A DNA stretch of 64,000 nt. Source: Leishmania martiniquensis. Taxonomy: Eukaryota > Euglenozoa > Kinetoplastea > Trypanosomatida > Trypanosomatidae. This document shows, piece by piece, positions 29,642 to 39,116 of the stretch. Every line of letters begins with the position of its first letter. Position 1 is the stretch's first letter. The position numbers and the translations under genes are program-made. The DNA lies in the NCBI RefSeq assembly GCF_017916325.1, contig NC_090171.1, forward strand, positions 1,219,501-1,283,500, written 5' to 3'. The notes below the pieces were generated by a model, which did no database searches, was not told the DNA's origin, and worked only from the letters and a program-made list of their open reading frames with translations.

Positions 29642-30400
29642 GATCGATGGCAATGTCGTATGGATGCACACGATTGTCACGCGGAGGGCGCAGCCGTAAC
29701 GGGGCAAGGAAGAGAAGTGCGCTAGTGAAACACAACGGGGAGGAATACCCTTTTTTCTCTGATCATATAAAAGCACGTTGCAGGCCGAAGAGTAAACGAG
29801 AAGACTGAGTTTCGATTCCTGCGGCGGCAGCGAGGGTGGCGGGGGCAGAGGTGATGGACAGAGAGAGGGAGGGAGAAGAGCAGTGAGGAGCATGCGTGCC
29901 TTAGTAGCGAGGAGAGGGGTGGTGATGGGGGTATCCCACTTTCTCAGCGTCGATCGCATCTACTTCACAAAAATGCGCGGGGCAGGAAGTGACGACAGCA
30001 GAGGAAAGGCGGGGGAACAGAGACTCTTTCTTTGCTCTTGTTCGCTTGCGAGCCTCTTCCATGCTAACATCCGCCACATGATGCCCCCGCTTCGCACGGC
30101 TCCGATAGAAGCATGTGTGAGACGGTGTGTTGGTTTTTTCGCCTTTCCGTTTTTTTTGTGTGTCCTCTCTCCGCTTGCCCTGAGCCGCCACAGCCACCGG
30201 AGAAGCCGTAAACGAATCACCAGAGAGACACGAAGAGCCGACGCCATCGACGAATGCGACAGTCTCACCAGCATCCAACAGCACGAAGGCCTTTCAGATC
30301 TCCCTTTCCCTGGCGGCGGCGAGTCGCTGCTCCTATATACAAGCATGCATGTGCATATCCAACATGGGGTAAAGAGGAGAAGGGGAGGGGGGATGTGGCG
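29642..30400. other. Intergenic: 5'UTR of succinyl-CoA ligase and 3'UTR of the four-helix membrane protein
   Basis: Contains a purine-rich stretch at about 29860-29885 and T runs at 30134-30160. No gene is recognised. Confidence 0.5.
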
Positions 30401-30799
30401 TCACTTGCTGTGCTCCCGCAACATGCACATGGTGGTGTAGTACTGTCGCCCGTATAACAGCATGTTCCACAGCATCAATGCCAGGAGGATCGTGTGGAAC
30501 TGCGTCGCACCACTGTGGAGAGAGAAGAGTAGCGAGTAGAGCACTAGACGTATTCCCTCGTGGATCGTGTTGATCAGCATCATCCACCGGCTCAGTGGTT
30601 CTAGAAGTACAAACAGGCGTGGAAGCGTCAACAGCACCAGCAACCCAGCATACAGTGCCCCAGTAAGCGGCGCGTTAGCCCTGTTGTCGAGCCACCAGGT
30701 GCCAAGTGCCACTGTTGGCGGATCAGCCTCCCATAGCTGAAGCAGCTCAAACACATCAACGAAAAGGAGTGCGGCCGTGTACCACTGAATTGCGAGCAT
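30401..30799 (-). CDS. Four-helix membrane protein, copy 1 of a tandem pair, possibly Erg28-like
   Basis: 132 residues from the ATG at 30797-30799; the longer frame starts at GTG. Four hydrophobic helices lie at about residues 3-20, 45-62, 68-92 and 97-116, with a short polar tail and no signal peptide. It aligns along its length with the product of the next gene upstream: both have a GxWxD element after helix 1, an N.PL element before helix 2 and an Arg/Leu-rich helix 2. The layout resembles Erg28, a small ER protein that scaffolds the C-4 demethylation enzymes of sterol synthesis, a pathway Leishmania has. The Erg28 link is inference from topology and weak similarity. Relatedness of the two neighbours is better supported. 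Confidence 0.65.
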   Translation of the reverse strand: MLAIQWYTAALLFVDVFELLQLWEADPPTVALGTWWLDNRANAPLTGALYAGLLVLLTLPRLFVLLEPLSRWMMLINTIHEGIRLVLYSLLFSLHSGATQFHTILLALMLWNMLLYGRQYYTTMCMLREHSK

Positions 30800-31596
30800 G
30801 AGCGGGACCGCCACAGGTGTAGCGAAGCGAGAAGTAAATCGATACGAGTTCGCCTTGCGCTAACCCATGAAACACGTGTCACTGCAGTGGGCGGACTGGC
30901 CTATGCTCGCGTGGTCTCTCTCTGCCCATGCACAAGGAAGAGAGAGGGAGGGGGGAGGCGGTAGCCAGACAGCCAGTCAGCACAGTTCCCGCCCACGCAT
31001 GCTCGTGACACCATCGCACCGCGTACAGGAAGGGAGAGAGGATAAGGAGTGAGCAAAGGAGAGATGTAAAGAAGCGGAGAAGGCGACAGGCAGAACACGG
31101 GAAGACAGATGACACGCGGTCAGCAGACGCGCGAGAGGACAATGAAAAGTCTTCCCCGCCTATCCGGCTCGGAGGGCAAGGGATGGTACCGGCCGCCTCT
31201 CGCAACCTCTATCCCTCCCCAGGTCAGCGAAGCGCGTCTTGCACCCCCCCTTCCCCCCTCTTGAGAAACTGCACTTACCTTTCAGAAAGGCAAGTAAGCA
31301 GAAGGACAACACCGAGCTGACCACGAAGAGGGCGAGCCCACTGCCGTCGGACGCGTATTTGCTTTTACGTATGTGTGAATGTGTGTAGGGCTCGTGCTGC
31401 ACGCTAAACATGACTGAAATGGCTCGCCGCCGCGACGACGGAAAGGACGCTGTGACTCCGCTCCCACAGAACCTACTGGCACCGTGCATGGTTCCAAGCG
31501 GAGCGAGTGAGTGAGAGAGAGATCAAGCCGAAAACAAGACCTCGGCGGATGGAGTAACGGCACGCTGCGAGAGATGAACCGGCGCGTGGAGAAGTT
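30800..31596. other. Intergenic between the two four-helix membrane proteins
   Basis: Purine-rich DNA at about 30941-30960 and 31030-31090 fits a splice/polyadenylation region. A pyrimidine-rich patch lies at 31243-31262. No gene is seen. Confidence 0.5.
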
Positions 31597-32121
31597 TCAG
31601 TTTTTCTTCTTTTCGTCCCTCTTCTTTGCGTAGTCCGCGCGTCTCTTGCGAATGATGGCGAGCTGCTCCTGCTTCCGCTTGATATGTGCGACTTCATCTC
31701 TCCTATGCTGCACCTTCAGCTGCACCAGCCGAGCAGTGAAAAGGCAGATGTTCACCGCCATCAGCGTTCCGAAGATGTAGACCCCGCTGTTGGGCGCATC
31801 CTTCTTGTGCATGCAGCAGTAGAGATAGAGCCCGGCCTCGAAGGCGTGGACGACGACGAGGTAGGCGATGACGATGCGCGACTTCGGCAGTGCACAGGCC
31901 ATCCCGCGTGAAACAACAAGACACGCTAGTATGGCAGTAAAGACGTACACCAGCGGCTTGTTGTTTGTGTAGTAGTCTTTGTCATCGACCCAGGAGCCGG
32001 CCTTTGGCAGCGGCATATCGCCGCGCAGCAGCGCTACAATCATGGGAACCTCGAAGAGAACAGCTCCTGCGCAGTATGCCTGGAATGCGCTGGTGATAGA
32101 GAGGCTCAACATGCTGCGCAT
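31597..32121 (-). CDS. Four-helix membrane protein, copy 2 of a tandem pair, possibly Erg28-like, with KKXX-type tail
   Basis: 174 residues from the ATG at 32119-32121; the longer frame upstream is not protein-like. Four hydrophobic helices fall at about residues 8-32, 55-77, 82-103 and 112-132, followed by a 40-residue basic, coiled tail ending KKKN. Lys at -3 and -4 fits a dilysine ER-retrieval signal. It is a paralogue of the downstream gene (shared GxWxD, N.PL and helix 2-4 pattern). In Erg28 the third helix carries HFLSE followed by aromatic residues; here the matching helix has HAFEAGLYLY. Function is not known, and an ER membrane role is the most I would infer. Confidence 0.7.
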   Translation of the reverse strand: MRSMLSLSITSAFQAYCAGAVLFEVPMIVALLRGDMPLPKAGSWVDDKDYYTNNKPLVYVFTAILACLVVSRGMACALPKSRIVIAYLVVVHAFEAGLYLYCCMHKKDAPNSGVYIFGTLMAVNICLFTARLVQLKVQHRRDEVAHIKRKQEQLAIIRKRRADYAKKRDEKKKN

Positions 32122-33541
32122 GTCAGTGGGGCTATGGAGGAATAGACGGGAAAGAAAGACAGCTGAAACACCAGCAACAGCAAAAGGGGCGGGGGTGTGG
32201 TGGCGGTGCGCGAAGAAGAAGCGGCCTTGGTGGCTAAGTCGGCGCGCTGGGCCAAAATCCTTCCTCTCTCCTTGCCAACAAACGTGAAAAACTGTTGCAC
32301 GGTGCCTGCAAAGATGGATAGAGAGACGAGGGGCGCGGGTGGAGGCGAGCTCCATAGAGTGCAACAGTGGAAACAGGCACGACGAGGACGCCAAAGAGTC
32401 CCCCCCTTTCCTCCAAGTGGAGCTTTAGGTCTCTCTCAAATATCACCACTCCTGCGACTGTACACCAGCCCGGCATGTGTGCTTCGCCTCCTCCTTCTGT
32501 TGTATCTGTTGGCCTCACCCTTCCCTTCATGGCTCCACGTGGTGAGGTAGAAAGACACAGACGCGGGGGAGGAATATATGTGCCATGGGGCAGTGGGTGG
32601 TGGTGGAGGCGATGAAGCGACCAATGTCAGTGGATGGGCAGAGCTCACAGCTACTACCGCGAAGACCCATAACCAGCGATGCGGGTCGCCGTGCCGGCAG
32701 ACGCTTAGGCGCCTTTGTTCGGGCCACTTTTTCCACGGGGTCAGCTCACTTTCCGAGCCGCTGGTGGGGAGAGAGGGGGCTCTCAGTCCCCTCGTACCGA
32801 CTTTCACGCATCACCGCGACCTGACGGTACGAACGCACAGTGTTGCCACGAGACAGTCCAGAGGGCGTTGACACGCCAGGCAAAAGAGCGCGAAAAAAAA
32901 GAAAGAGGAAGGAGGGCAGTGGTGCATCACGCAACACGAATCACTAAGCGAGCAAGCATGCCCACGCACATGACACAAAGTGCAGTAGCAGAATGAAAAG
33001 CAGGAGAAGAATGGGGAGAAGGGGCTGAAAAGAGGCCGCAGGAGCACCGAGAAGTAGTGTACCACCTCTTTTGCGGCGTGACCGTGAAGGGGGCGAAAGG
33101 GAGAGGGGGGGGGGTACACAGCAGGGCAGCGAAACAAGAGACGAGAAACCGGCGCATATGCGCATTCGATGTTGCGCACAGCGGCGCAAGAGAGGAGGCT
33201 GCTGCAGCAACTGTCGGCACTCTAGGCGATAGCAACAGCAACAGTGACAACTGCTCGGATGGGCGAGGGGGGTGCAGGGGCGAAGAGGGGCACGAGAAAG
33301 AAAAGCGAGGACCAACAGCCAAGGAAGAGGTATGAGGGTGCTTACGCCAGGCGCGCACTTCTATTGCCACCAGGCCTTTCTACCCATGCGCTCTCCGCAT
33401 TCCTTTGGGCTGGCGACTTCATGCACAGAGGAGTGGTGCTCTTTGCAGCCTCGATGAGGGCACATTGTTATCCAAGTTGCATGCCATTGGTGCGCCTCTG
33501 GGTTTTGCTGGAACGACTGAGCAACGCATGAACACCGTTCG
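32122..33541. other. Intergenic: 5'UTR of four-helix protein copy 2 and beyond
   Basis: Purine-rich DNA at about 32880-33060 and 33240-33310 on the plus strand. ORFs are low-complexity. No gene before the relic that ends at 33542. Confidence 0.5.
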
Positions 33542-34230
33542 CTAGACGATTGCTTCGGCTGCTATAGCGTTCGTCTCGCGCGTAAAATGCTGCACGCCCG
33601 TTGTGCTGCCCTCGCCCGGGAGGTAGAGGGGACAGGCAACTGGCCCCATGCCGTCATCCTTCTGCATCTTGATCACGCTGCCGTCGATGAAGGCAAGCAA
33701 CGCTGCTATCATCCACACGGGGGGCCCGTCAGGGGCACGAGACGGCTCACTATCTCGAGGGGTCCAATCGGCGAAGGTGCAGCGTGCTGCAGCACACTGC
33801 TCATGACGCCGAAGTGAACAGGCGATCGCAATAGGCGCCTCAAAGATTCACCTCCACACTCCACGTCCCAGAGAGCGACACGTGCTGACGGCACCGAAAC
33901 GCGCAGCTCGCGATAGACTACGAGCTGCCGCCTAAAATGCCGGAGGGATGTAGAGGGTAGCGATGATCTCCTGGCACTCGGATACCCCTGAGCTGCTCGT
34001 GGGGGCTGTTGTCGGGGGCCGCGCTTGCGACTGTCAGGCAGCAGTTCCAGAGGTTACCGTTTGCTTGCAGAGCATGCATCGATGATTCCTCTGTGCCGTC
34101 GCGTCGAGGTAATGCCACGCAGCGCCCATGGCCCACTTACAGGGCAGACAGGGGCGAAACGGATCACAGGGCAGGCCGACTGTGAGCACGATGGCGCATG
34201 CTAGCACATCAACACGAAGATGCGACGGCA
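33542..34230 (-). pseudogene. Frameshifted gene relic, family not recognised
   Basis: Four minus-strand frame segments in sequence read like protein, with GC-rich third positions, but none forms a whole ORF. The right-most (about 34034-34230) has a double CxxC pattern (CLPCKW and CMLCKQ). The next (33918-34080) includes RVPGDHRYPLHPSG. The third (33709 to about 33985) includes SVPSARVALWDVECGG and runs into a G6 run at 33719-33724, where it stops. Beyond that run a different frame continues with MIAALLAFIDG to a stop at 33542-33544. One-base slips would connect neighbouring segments. No good ATG begins the series. Explanations are a decayed gene, sequencing errors at homopolymers, or chance. 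I favour decay and do not recognise the family. Confidence 0.45.
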
Positions 34231-35097
34231 GCTGCAGCCTCTTTGTCCGGTAAGTCGTCGCAGTCGGGGCCGCTTTTCCAACGATGCGGCGCACCGTCGT
34301 CCTTTCGCGAAGGGGCCTTCGACTGAGCACAGACCTCAGAGGAGAGGGAAAGAGAAACGGTCACATTGGACAATCTTTGAATGTGTGCATGTGTGTGTGT
34401 TTGCCATGGGCGAAGGCAGCCTTACGTATCACCTCTGCTTCCTCGTTTTATGCGCGTGCGAGTGTAAAGGCGCAGGCACTTCTTTTTCCAAAGCGACAGG
34501 GAGAAGGGGTGAGAAGGAGAGACAGAGGAAGGCCAAGCAAAAGAGAGACCGTGAGTGAATGCGTTGACATTGGGCGCCGAACAGCTTTGAAGGGCGGAGG
34601 GTGGTGGTGGCGGTGGGGAGGGGGGAAGGGGAAAAAGTTGGAGGTTTCTGTCATGGGTAGCGCACCGCGAACCATTAAGGGTACGCGCATAAGCACGCCC
34701 GCGCACCCCATCTTCACCAACCTGCGTTGCGGTGCTCGGATCACTTGCCCCCTCTCCCCTCCCTCCTTGTTTCTCCCGAACAGGAAGCGCTCAATGAGCG
34801 ATTTCTACGCTGTACCAGCGAGGAGATAAGGTGCCGCAAAGTGCGCCCAGCTCCCGTCCATGCCGTGGATCACTGGCCTCATGCGTCGTTCCTTGAGTTT
34901 AGGAAATGCTTGCCTTCTCGGCTGCTCCGTTTGCGGCAGACATGGTAGCCTGTCCGCACCCGCCTCTCTCATCTGGAAAGAATGAGGGGATGTGTGTGTG
35001 TGTGGGGGGGGCAGGGGCAGGGGCAGTGATGCCGATAATCACGTGTACACGCCACTGCTAATAGTGGCGTCGGAAGAGGAGACACGCTTCGTGCGTG
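34231..35097. other. Intergenic: upstream of the relic and 3'UTR of the bromodomain gene
   Basis: TG repeat near 34388-34402, purine tracts at 34497-34550 and 34600-34640, and a TG/G run at 34990-35010. No gene is seen. Confidence 0.5.
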
Positions 35098-35811
35098 TCA
35101 CTCGTTGTCATCATCCTTGGACGCAGTCTGGGAGTCGGACGGGTCCCCCTCCTCTTCTTCGTCCGTCTCATCACTGTCGCTGCTGCTGCTGCTGCTGTCG
35201 TCACTTGTGGCTGCTTCGTCTGAGGGCATCTCATTACTGCCGACGCTGTCCCTGCTGCTGCCGTAGTCGGAGCTGGGCTGATCCGCTATGCCCTCCGTTT
35301 TCCGGCGCGCGTACATGGCTCGTAGCTGCTCGAGGGGGATCTCCTTGTCCTTCTCCATTGACTCAAGAATATCCTCGATCTTCTCATCCACCTCCTCCTC
35401 CGCTTTGCGGAGCGTTGATTCGTCGTCGCGCACCTTTTTTGTGGGGATAAACACCTCATCCGCGTCGAAGGAGAGCCCACACTCCTGCGCAAGAGTAAGG
35501 TACCGCTTCTTGAGCTGCTTCGCCAAACTATACCACTGCGAGTCTTTCTCGTTAAACTGCAGCGCGTTCGACAACATAAGCGCCACGTCATTTTCGACCT
35601 CGGCGTCCGTGCTGTACTTGTCCTGCTCAATCTTCTTCCGAATCGTGGACAGGTCCATAGGTACCTCCACAACGTCGTAGTAGCCGGGCACCTCGGTGGC
35701 GCTGACCGGATGGTGAAACATGGAAAGCGTGTCGGCTGCCCAAAGCTTCTGCACAAAGGAGAGGCACTGCTCCTTGTGGAGTCCCTCGCGTGGATGTTTG
35801 CTGCCGCCCAT
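35098..35811 (-). CDS. BDF2: Bromodomain factor (BDF2-like)
   Basis: 237 residues from an ATG. A single bromodomain spans about residues 10-110: helix Z, the ZA loop with PVSATEVPGYYDVVEVPMD, and helix B ending NALQFN with N87 as the acetyl-lysine-binding Asn. All key residues are present. A charged helical stretch (about 125-170) follows, then an acidic Ser/Asp/Glu-rich tail. In trypanosomatids such factors bind acetylated histone tails and mark transcription start regions. Two-domain BET proteins are absent, so single-bromodomain factors form multi-subunit complexes. The symbol rests on my memory of a BDF2 gene on L. major chromosome 36 just after succinyl-CoA ligase. The bromodomain itself is certain. 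Confidence 0.92.
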   Translation of the reverse strand: MGGSKHPREGLHKEQCLSFVQKLWAADTLSMFHHPVSATEVPGYYDVVEVPMDLSTIRKKIEQDKYSTDAEVENDVALMLSNALQFNEKDSQWYSLAKQLKKRYLTLAQECGLSFDADEVFIPTKKVRDDESTLRKAEEEVDEKIEDILESMEKDKEIPLEQLRAMYARRKTEGIADQPSSDYGSSRDSVGSNEMPSDEAATSDDSSSSSSDSDETDEEEEGDPSDSQTASKDDDNE

Positions 35812-36808
35812 GGCGATGTCTTGAAGCGCCGAAGGAAGGAAGGTGCGGGTGCGAGCGGCTATGCGGCAGCAACGCCGGAGGCGCAGAAACCTGTTGCTGA
35901 ATACGCGACCACAGCTACACGCCTGCAGGCAGTGTCGCTTCTCCTTCTGAAAGCGAAGACGCAGGTGCTACAAATCTCGATAGTGGCGATTTAGTGTGTG
36001 TGTCTGTGTCTGTGTGACCCATGAACAGGCTCTGCCTTTGCTGCTCCGTGTGCAGAGACAGGTCCTTATCAGGAGGCAGAGCAGAGCAAAAAGGAAGAGG
36101 AGCTGAGATGCTGAGGCAAAGAGAGAGAGAGGGCAGCAAAATTAAGTGTGAAGACAAGCCCTCCCCCCCCCCCACACACAAAGCGAAAACACTTTGGCGC
36201 CTACAGCTTCTCCGCCGATATTTCGGGTGCACGCCTTTTTGGAACCGGTACGAGCTAGCCGCATTGAACCTCCCTCGCCCCATGCAGCACACGAGACGCC
36301 CCTCCGCCGGCCATCTCACACGTGGGCCCTTTACATGGGGCTTAGGAGAGGATGCACTGCTTCTTTTTTTGCGCTTGAAACGACGCGCCTTTTGCAGCTG
36401 CCGCTTGTACGCAACAGGTCTCAACACCCAAAGGCGAAAGATGATCGAGCAGGTGGGCAGTCAAGTGGGGCGCCGCAGTTTCTGTACACACATATGTATG
36501 CTTGTGGAGAGAGGGCGGCATGCACAACAAGCCCATCAGCCGTTGCGCACCCTGACAAAGTGTGTGTGCGCGTAGGCGTAGTAAGCAGGGCGTGCGTAGG
36601 TGACCAGACAAGTATCGGACTACTGGCAGAGTTCGAGCAACAAAACAAAAAGAAGGGAGGGGGGGGAAGGGCTGGGCAGCGAGGGACAGAGGGGATGAGG
36701 AAGACGGTCGGAAAGCCTCCGGTGCCGCCACGCCGTGGCTGTTCATCGCCTCGCCCAACCTCTCCCTCCCTCCCTCACCACGCACACTCCCCTCGCGTAT
36801 CATTGGCG
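35812..36808. other. Intergenic: 5'UTR of the bromodomain gene and 3'UTR of the Obg GTPase
   Basis: TG-rich repeat at 35995-36016, purine run with GA repeat at 36120-36135, C run at 36164-36174 and a purine tract at 36650-36715. No gene is seen. Confidence 0.5.
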
Positions 36809-38272
36809 TCACTTCCACTTCTCCCCCCTCATCACCTCGCCATCGCGTCGGGTCAGATTCCAGTACTTGCCCTTCATGGTGAGATCACGGTAGCGGTGCA
36901 ACTGGCCCCGCGCAGCAGAGGCCTCGTAGGCATCAAACTCCACTCCTAGGCCGCTGTTTCCCAAAAAGTCGAGCTGCTGATCCACCAGCGAGCCAACGGT
37001 GCTGTCCGCCTCGCCGCCCAAGCCGTTAGGGGCTTCTGCTGCGTCCGCGCACAGGGTGTACACCTGCGGCGGAAAAACGCCGTTGTGCTTGGCGCGGAAG
37101 GCCCGCTCAAGCTGCGCTCGCTCGTGCGAGCAGCGATACTGCCGCATCTCACGCTCATGCGACTGGCGCGCAAACACCTCTCGACACATGAACTGCAAGG
37201 CTGGGGCCAGCCCCGTTTGCTCGTGCTGTGGTCCGAAGCGGACGCCAAGGGCTGCGGAAATGGGGAACACGGGCATCGATACGCGCCGCTTGAGCTCCGC
37301 CAGCTTCACCTGCGTCGGGGCGCCAGTGCTGTCCTTTTCAACGTCCATTTTATTGGCGAAGGTCATGATGACACGCTCACTCAAGCCGGGAAGGTAATAC
37401 TCGAGTTCCTGGAGGAGAAGCTCCACCACGTCCCACGGCTGCAGCACCTCGGAGGAGCTGCTCGAGCCCGCGTCGGGAACGTAGGTGTCACACATGTCCA
37501 CCACCAGGGCAAGACATTTTGTCCGCTCCACGTGCCGCAGAAACTGATGACCCAGGCCACGGTTCTCGTAGGCGCCCTCGATGAGACCTGGAGTGTCCGC
37601 AACGCGGCAAACATTGCCGTAAAGGTCGTGAAGCACGCCCACGTACGGGCGTAGGGTTGTGAAGGCGTAGGGAGCAATGGTGGGCTTGCTGGCACTGATG
37701 GCGGAAAGTAGGGATGACTTGCCAGCGTTGGGGTATCCGACAAGGGCGCAGTCGGCGATGGTCTTCAGCTCGATCTGGGCGAGCATCGTGTTGCCCGGAA
37801 GCCCCTTAGTGGACTCAACCGGAGAATGGTGCCACTTATTCGCAAACGCGGCATTGCCTTTGCCACCCTGGCCACCTTCCAGCAGCACAACCTGCATCCC
37901 CTCCTCATCCATGTCATACTGCACTTCGTTCGTATCCATGTCCACCACCTGGGTTCCCAGCGGGAGCTGCAGCAGCAGATCTTGCCCACGTTTTCCGTGC
38001 GCCTCACGGGAGAAGCCGCAGCAGCCTGTACCGGCAGAGATCTGGCTACCCATGTCCTCGATGTGACCGAGGTCGGTGCACTGCTTGACGCACTGCAGCA
38101 TCACATTACCGCCGTTGCCTCCATTACCGCCGCCTGGACCCGCAAACTCATTCCCGTGCTCATGTGCCATGATGCTGGCACCATCACCGCCGGCCCCGCT
38201 GCAGAGGAGCACCTTGACGCGATCGACAAAGCGATGCTTCGCCCTGCGCGCGCACCACTTACTCCGGCGCAT
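36809..38272 (-). CDS. Obg/CgtA-family GTPase, probably mitochondrial (MTG2/GTPBP5-like)
   Basis: 487 residues from the ATG at 38270-38272; a longer frame begins only at GTG. A short basic N-terminus suggests mitochondrial import. The Gly-rich Obg fold (about residues 14-170) contains GAGGDG, GGGNGGNGG and GGQGGKGN, all Obg hallmarks. The G domain follows with G1 GYPNAGKSS (179-187), switch I FTTLRP, G3 DTPGLIEGA (from D226) and a G4-like NKMD. A non-standard C-terminal extension of about 110 residues ends the chain. Mitochondrial Obg proteins act late in large-subunit ribosome assembly. Length exceeds bacterial Obg mainly in the tail and a Ser-rich loop in the G domain. Confidence 0.9.
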   Translation of the reverse strand: MRRSKWCARRAKHRFVDRVKVLLCSGAGGDGASIMAHEHGNEFAGPGGGNGGNGGNVMLQCVKQCTDLGHIEDMGSQISAGTGCCGFSREAHGKRGQDLLLQLPLGTQVVDMDTNEVQYDMDEEGMQVVLLEGGQGGKGNAAFANKWHHSPVESTKGLPGNTMLAQIELKTIADCALVGYPNAGKSSLLSAISASKPTIAPYAFTTLRPYVGVLHDLYGNVCRVADTPGLIEGAYENRGLGHQFLRHVERTKCLALVVDMCDTYVPDAGSSSSSEVLQPWDVVELLLQELEYYLPGLSERVIMTFANKMDVEKDSTGAPTQVKLAELKRRVSMPVFPISAALGVRFGPQHEQTGLAPALQFMCREVFARQSHEREMRQYRCSHERAQLERAFRAKHNGVFPPQVYTLCADAAEAPNGLGGEADSTVGSLVDQQLDFLGNSGLGVEFDAYEASAARGQLHRYRDLTMKGKYWNLTRRDGEVMRGEKWK

Positions 38273-39116
38273 GTGCTTCGGCGCAATCACGAAAGCAGCA
38301 AGGATGACATGCACAAAGACTGTACGCTTGCCTAGAGCGTCTGACACCGCAACCTTTCACAGATGCGGTCAATGGCACCACCGGCAGAGACGAAAGGACG
38401 GTGCCGACAGAAGACGAGGGGGGGTGAGCCGGGTGAAAAGGGGTAGAGGAAGCTATTAAAGAAGAGAGGCTTGTGTGTGTGTGTGCTTGTAGGGTGGTAG
38501 GCATACGCGACGCTCCGCCTTGCGAGGCCTCAAGTGGAGCTTGTTCACGTAGGCACATCCATGAGCAGTTCCACGCCTCAATCGGCCGACTCGCTCGCGA
38601 GATGGAGAGGCACACAGAGAGAAGGGTCAAGCAAAGCTGTGAAGAGGCAGGTGAGGCCCATGACAAGAAGAGCACAGGCAGAAGCGAAAAGATGCTGTAT
38701 CTCACCGATTGCTCTTCTTCCGTGAAATGGGCCTACGCGGTACCACGCGCACACACACACACATATGCGCACACGATGCGGGGTGCTTCTCTTTCTCCCC
38801 TCCCTCTCCTGTTCACTTTGTCTTGTTGGAATTCAACTCTTAACGCAGTGTCATTACCGCACCCCTCGCCCCGCCCTCCATCCCGTCCACCCCCATCTGC
38901 GGGAGAGCGGGGATGTGTGGGCGAGTCAGTTCCATGACCCACTTATTCGAGAAAGCCGATGCGATGCTTAGCGTCTTACCCACAAAGCAAGAGAGAAGAC
39001 TAGCGACACTGCGCATACAACAACAGCGACGGTACGGTTCATCAACGGCAGCTCCACACACACACACACACAAGCACGCAAACAAACGCGTGCCTGTCAT
39101 CATTCAATCAGCGCGA
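38273..39116. other. Intergenic: 5'UTR of the Obg GTPase and 3'UTR of MTR4
   Basis: Contains a TG repeat at 38472-38485, a CA repeat at 38751-38763 and another at 39055-39072. Purine-rich DNA at 38418-38468 could be the trans-splice tract for the GTPase. No gene is seen. Confidence 0.55.
39055..39072. repeat. CA dinucleotide microsatellite
   Basis: About nine CA units just beyond the MTR4 stop. Confidence 0.8.

Noticed and set aside
38273..38347. 25-codon upstream extension of the Obg GTPase
   Set aside because: Begins with GTG, not ATG. The in-frame ATG at 38272 is the first usable start.
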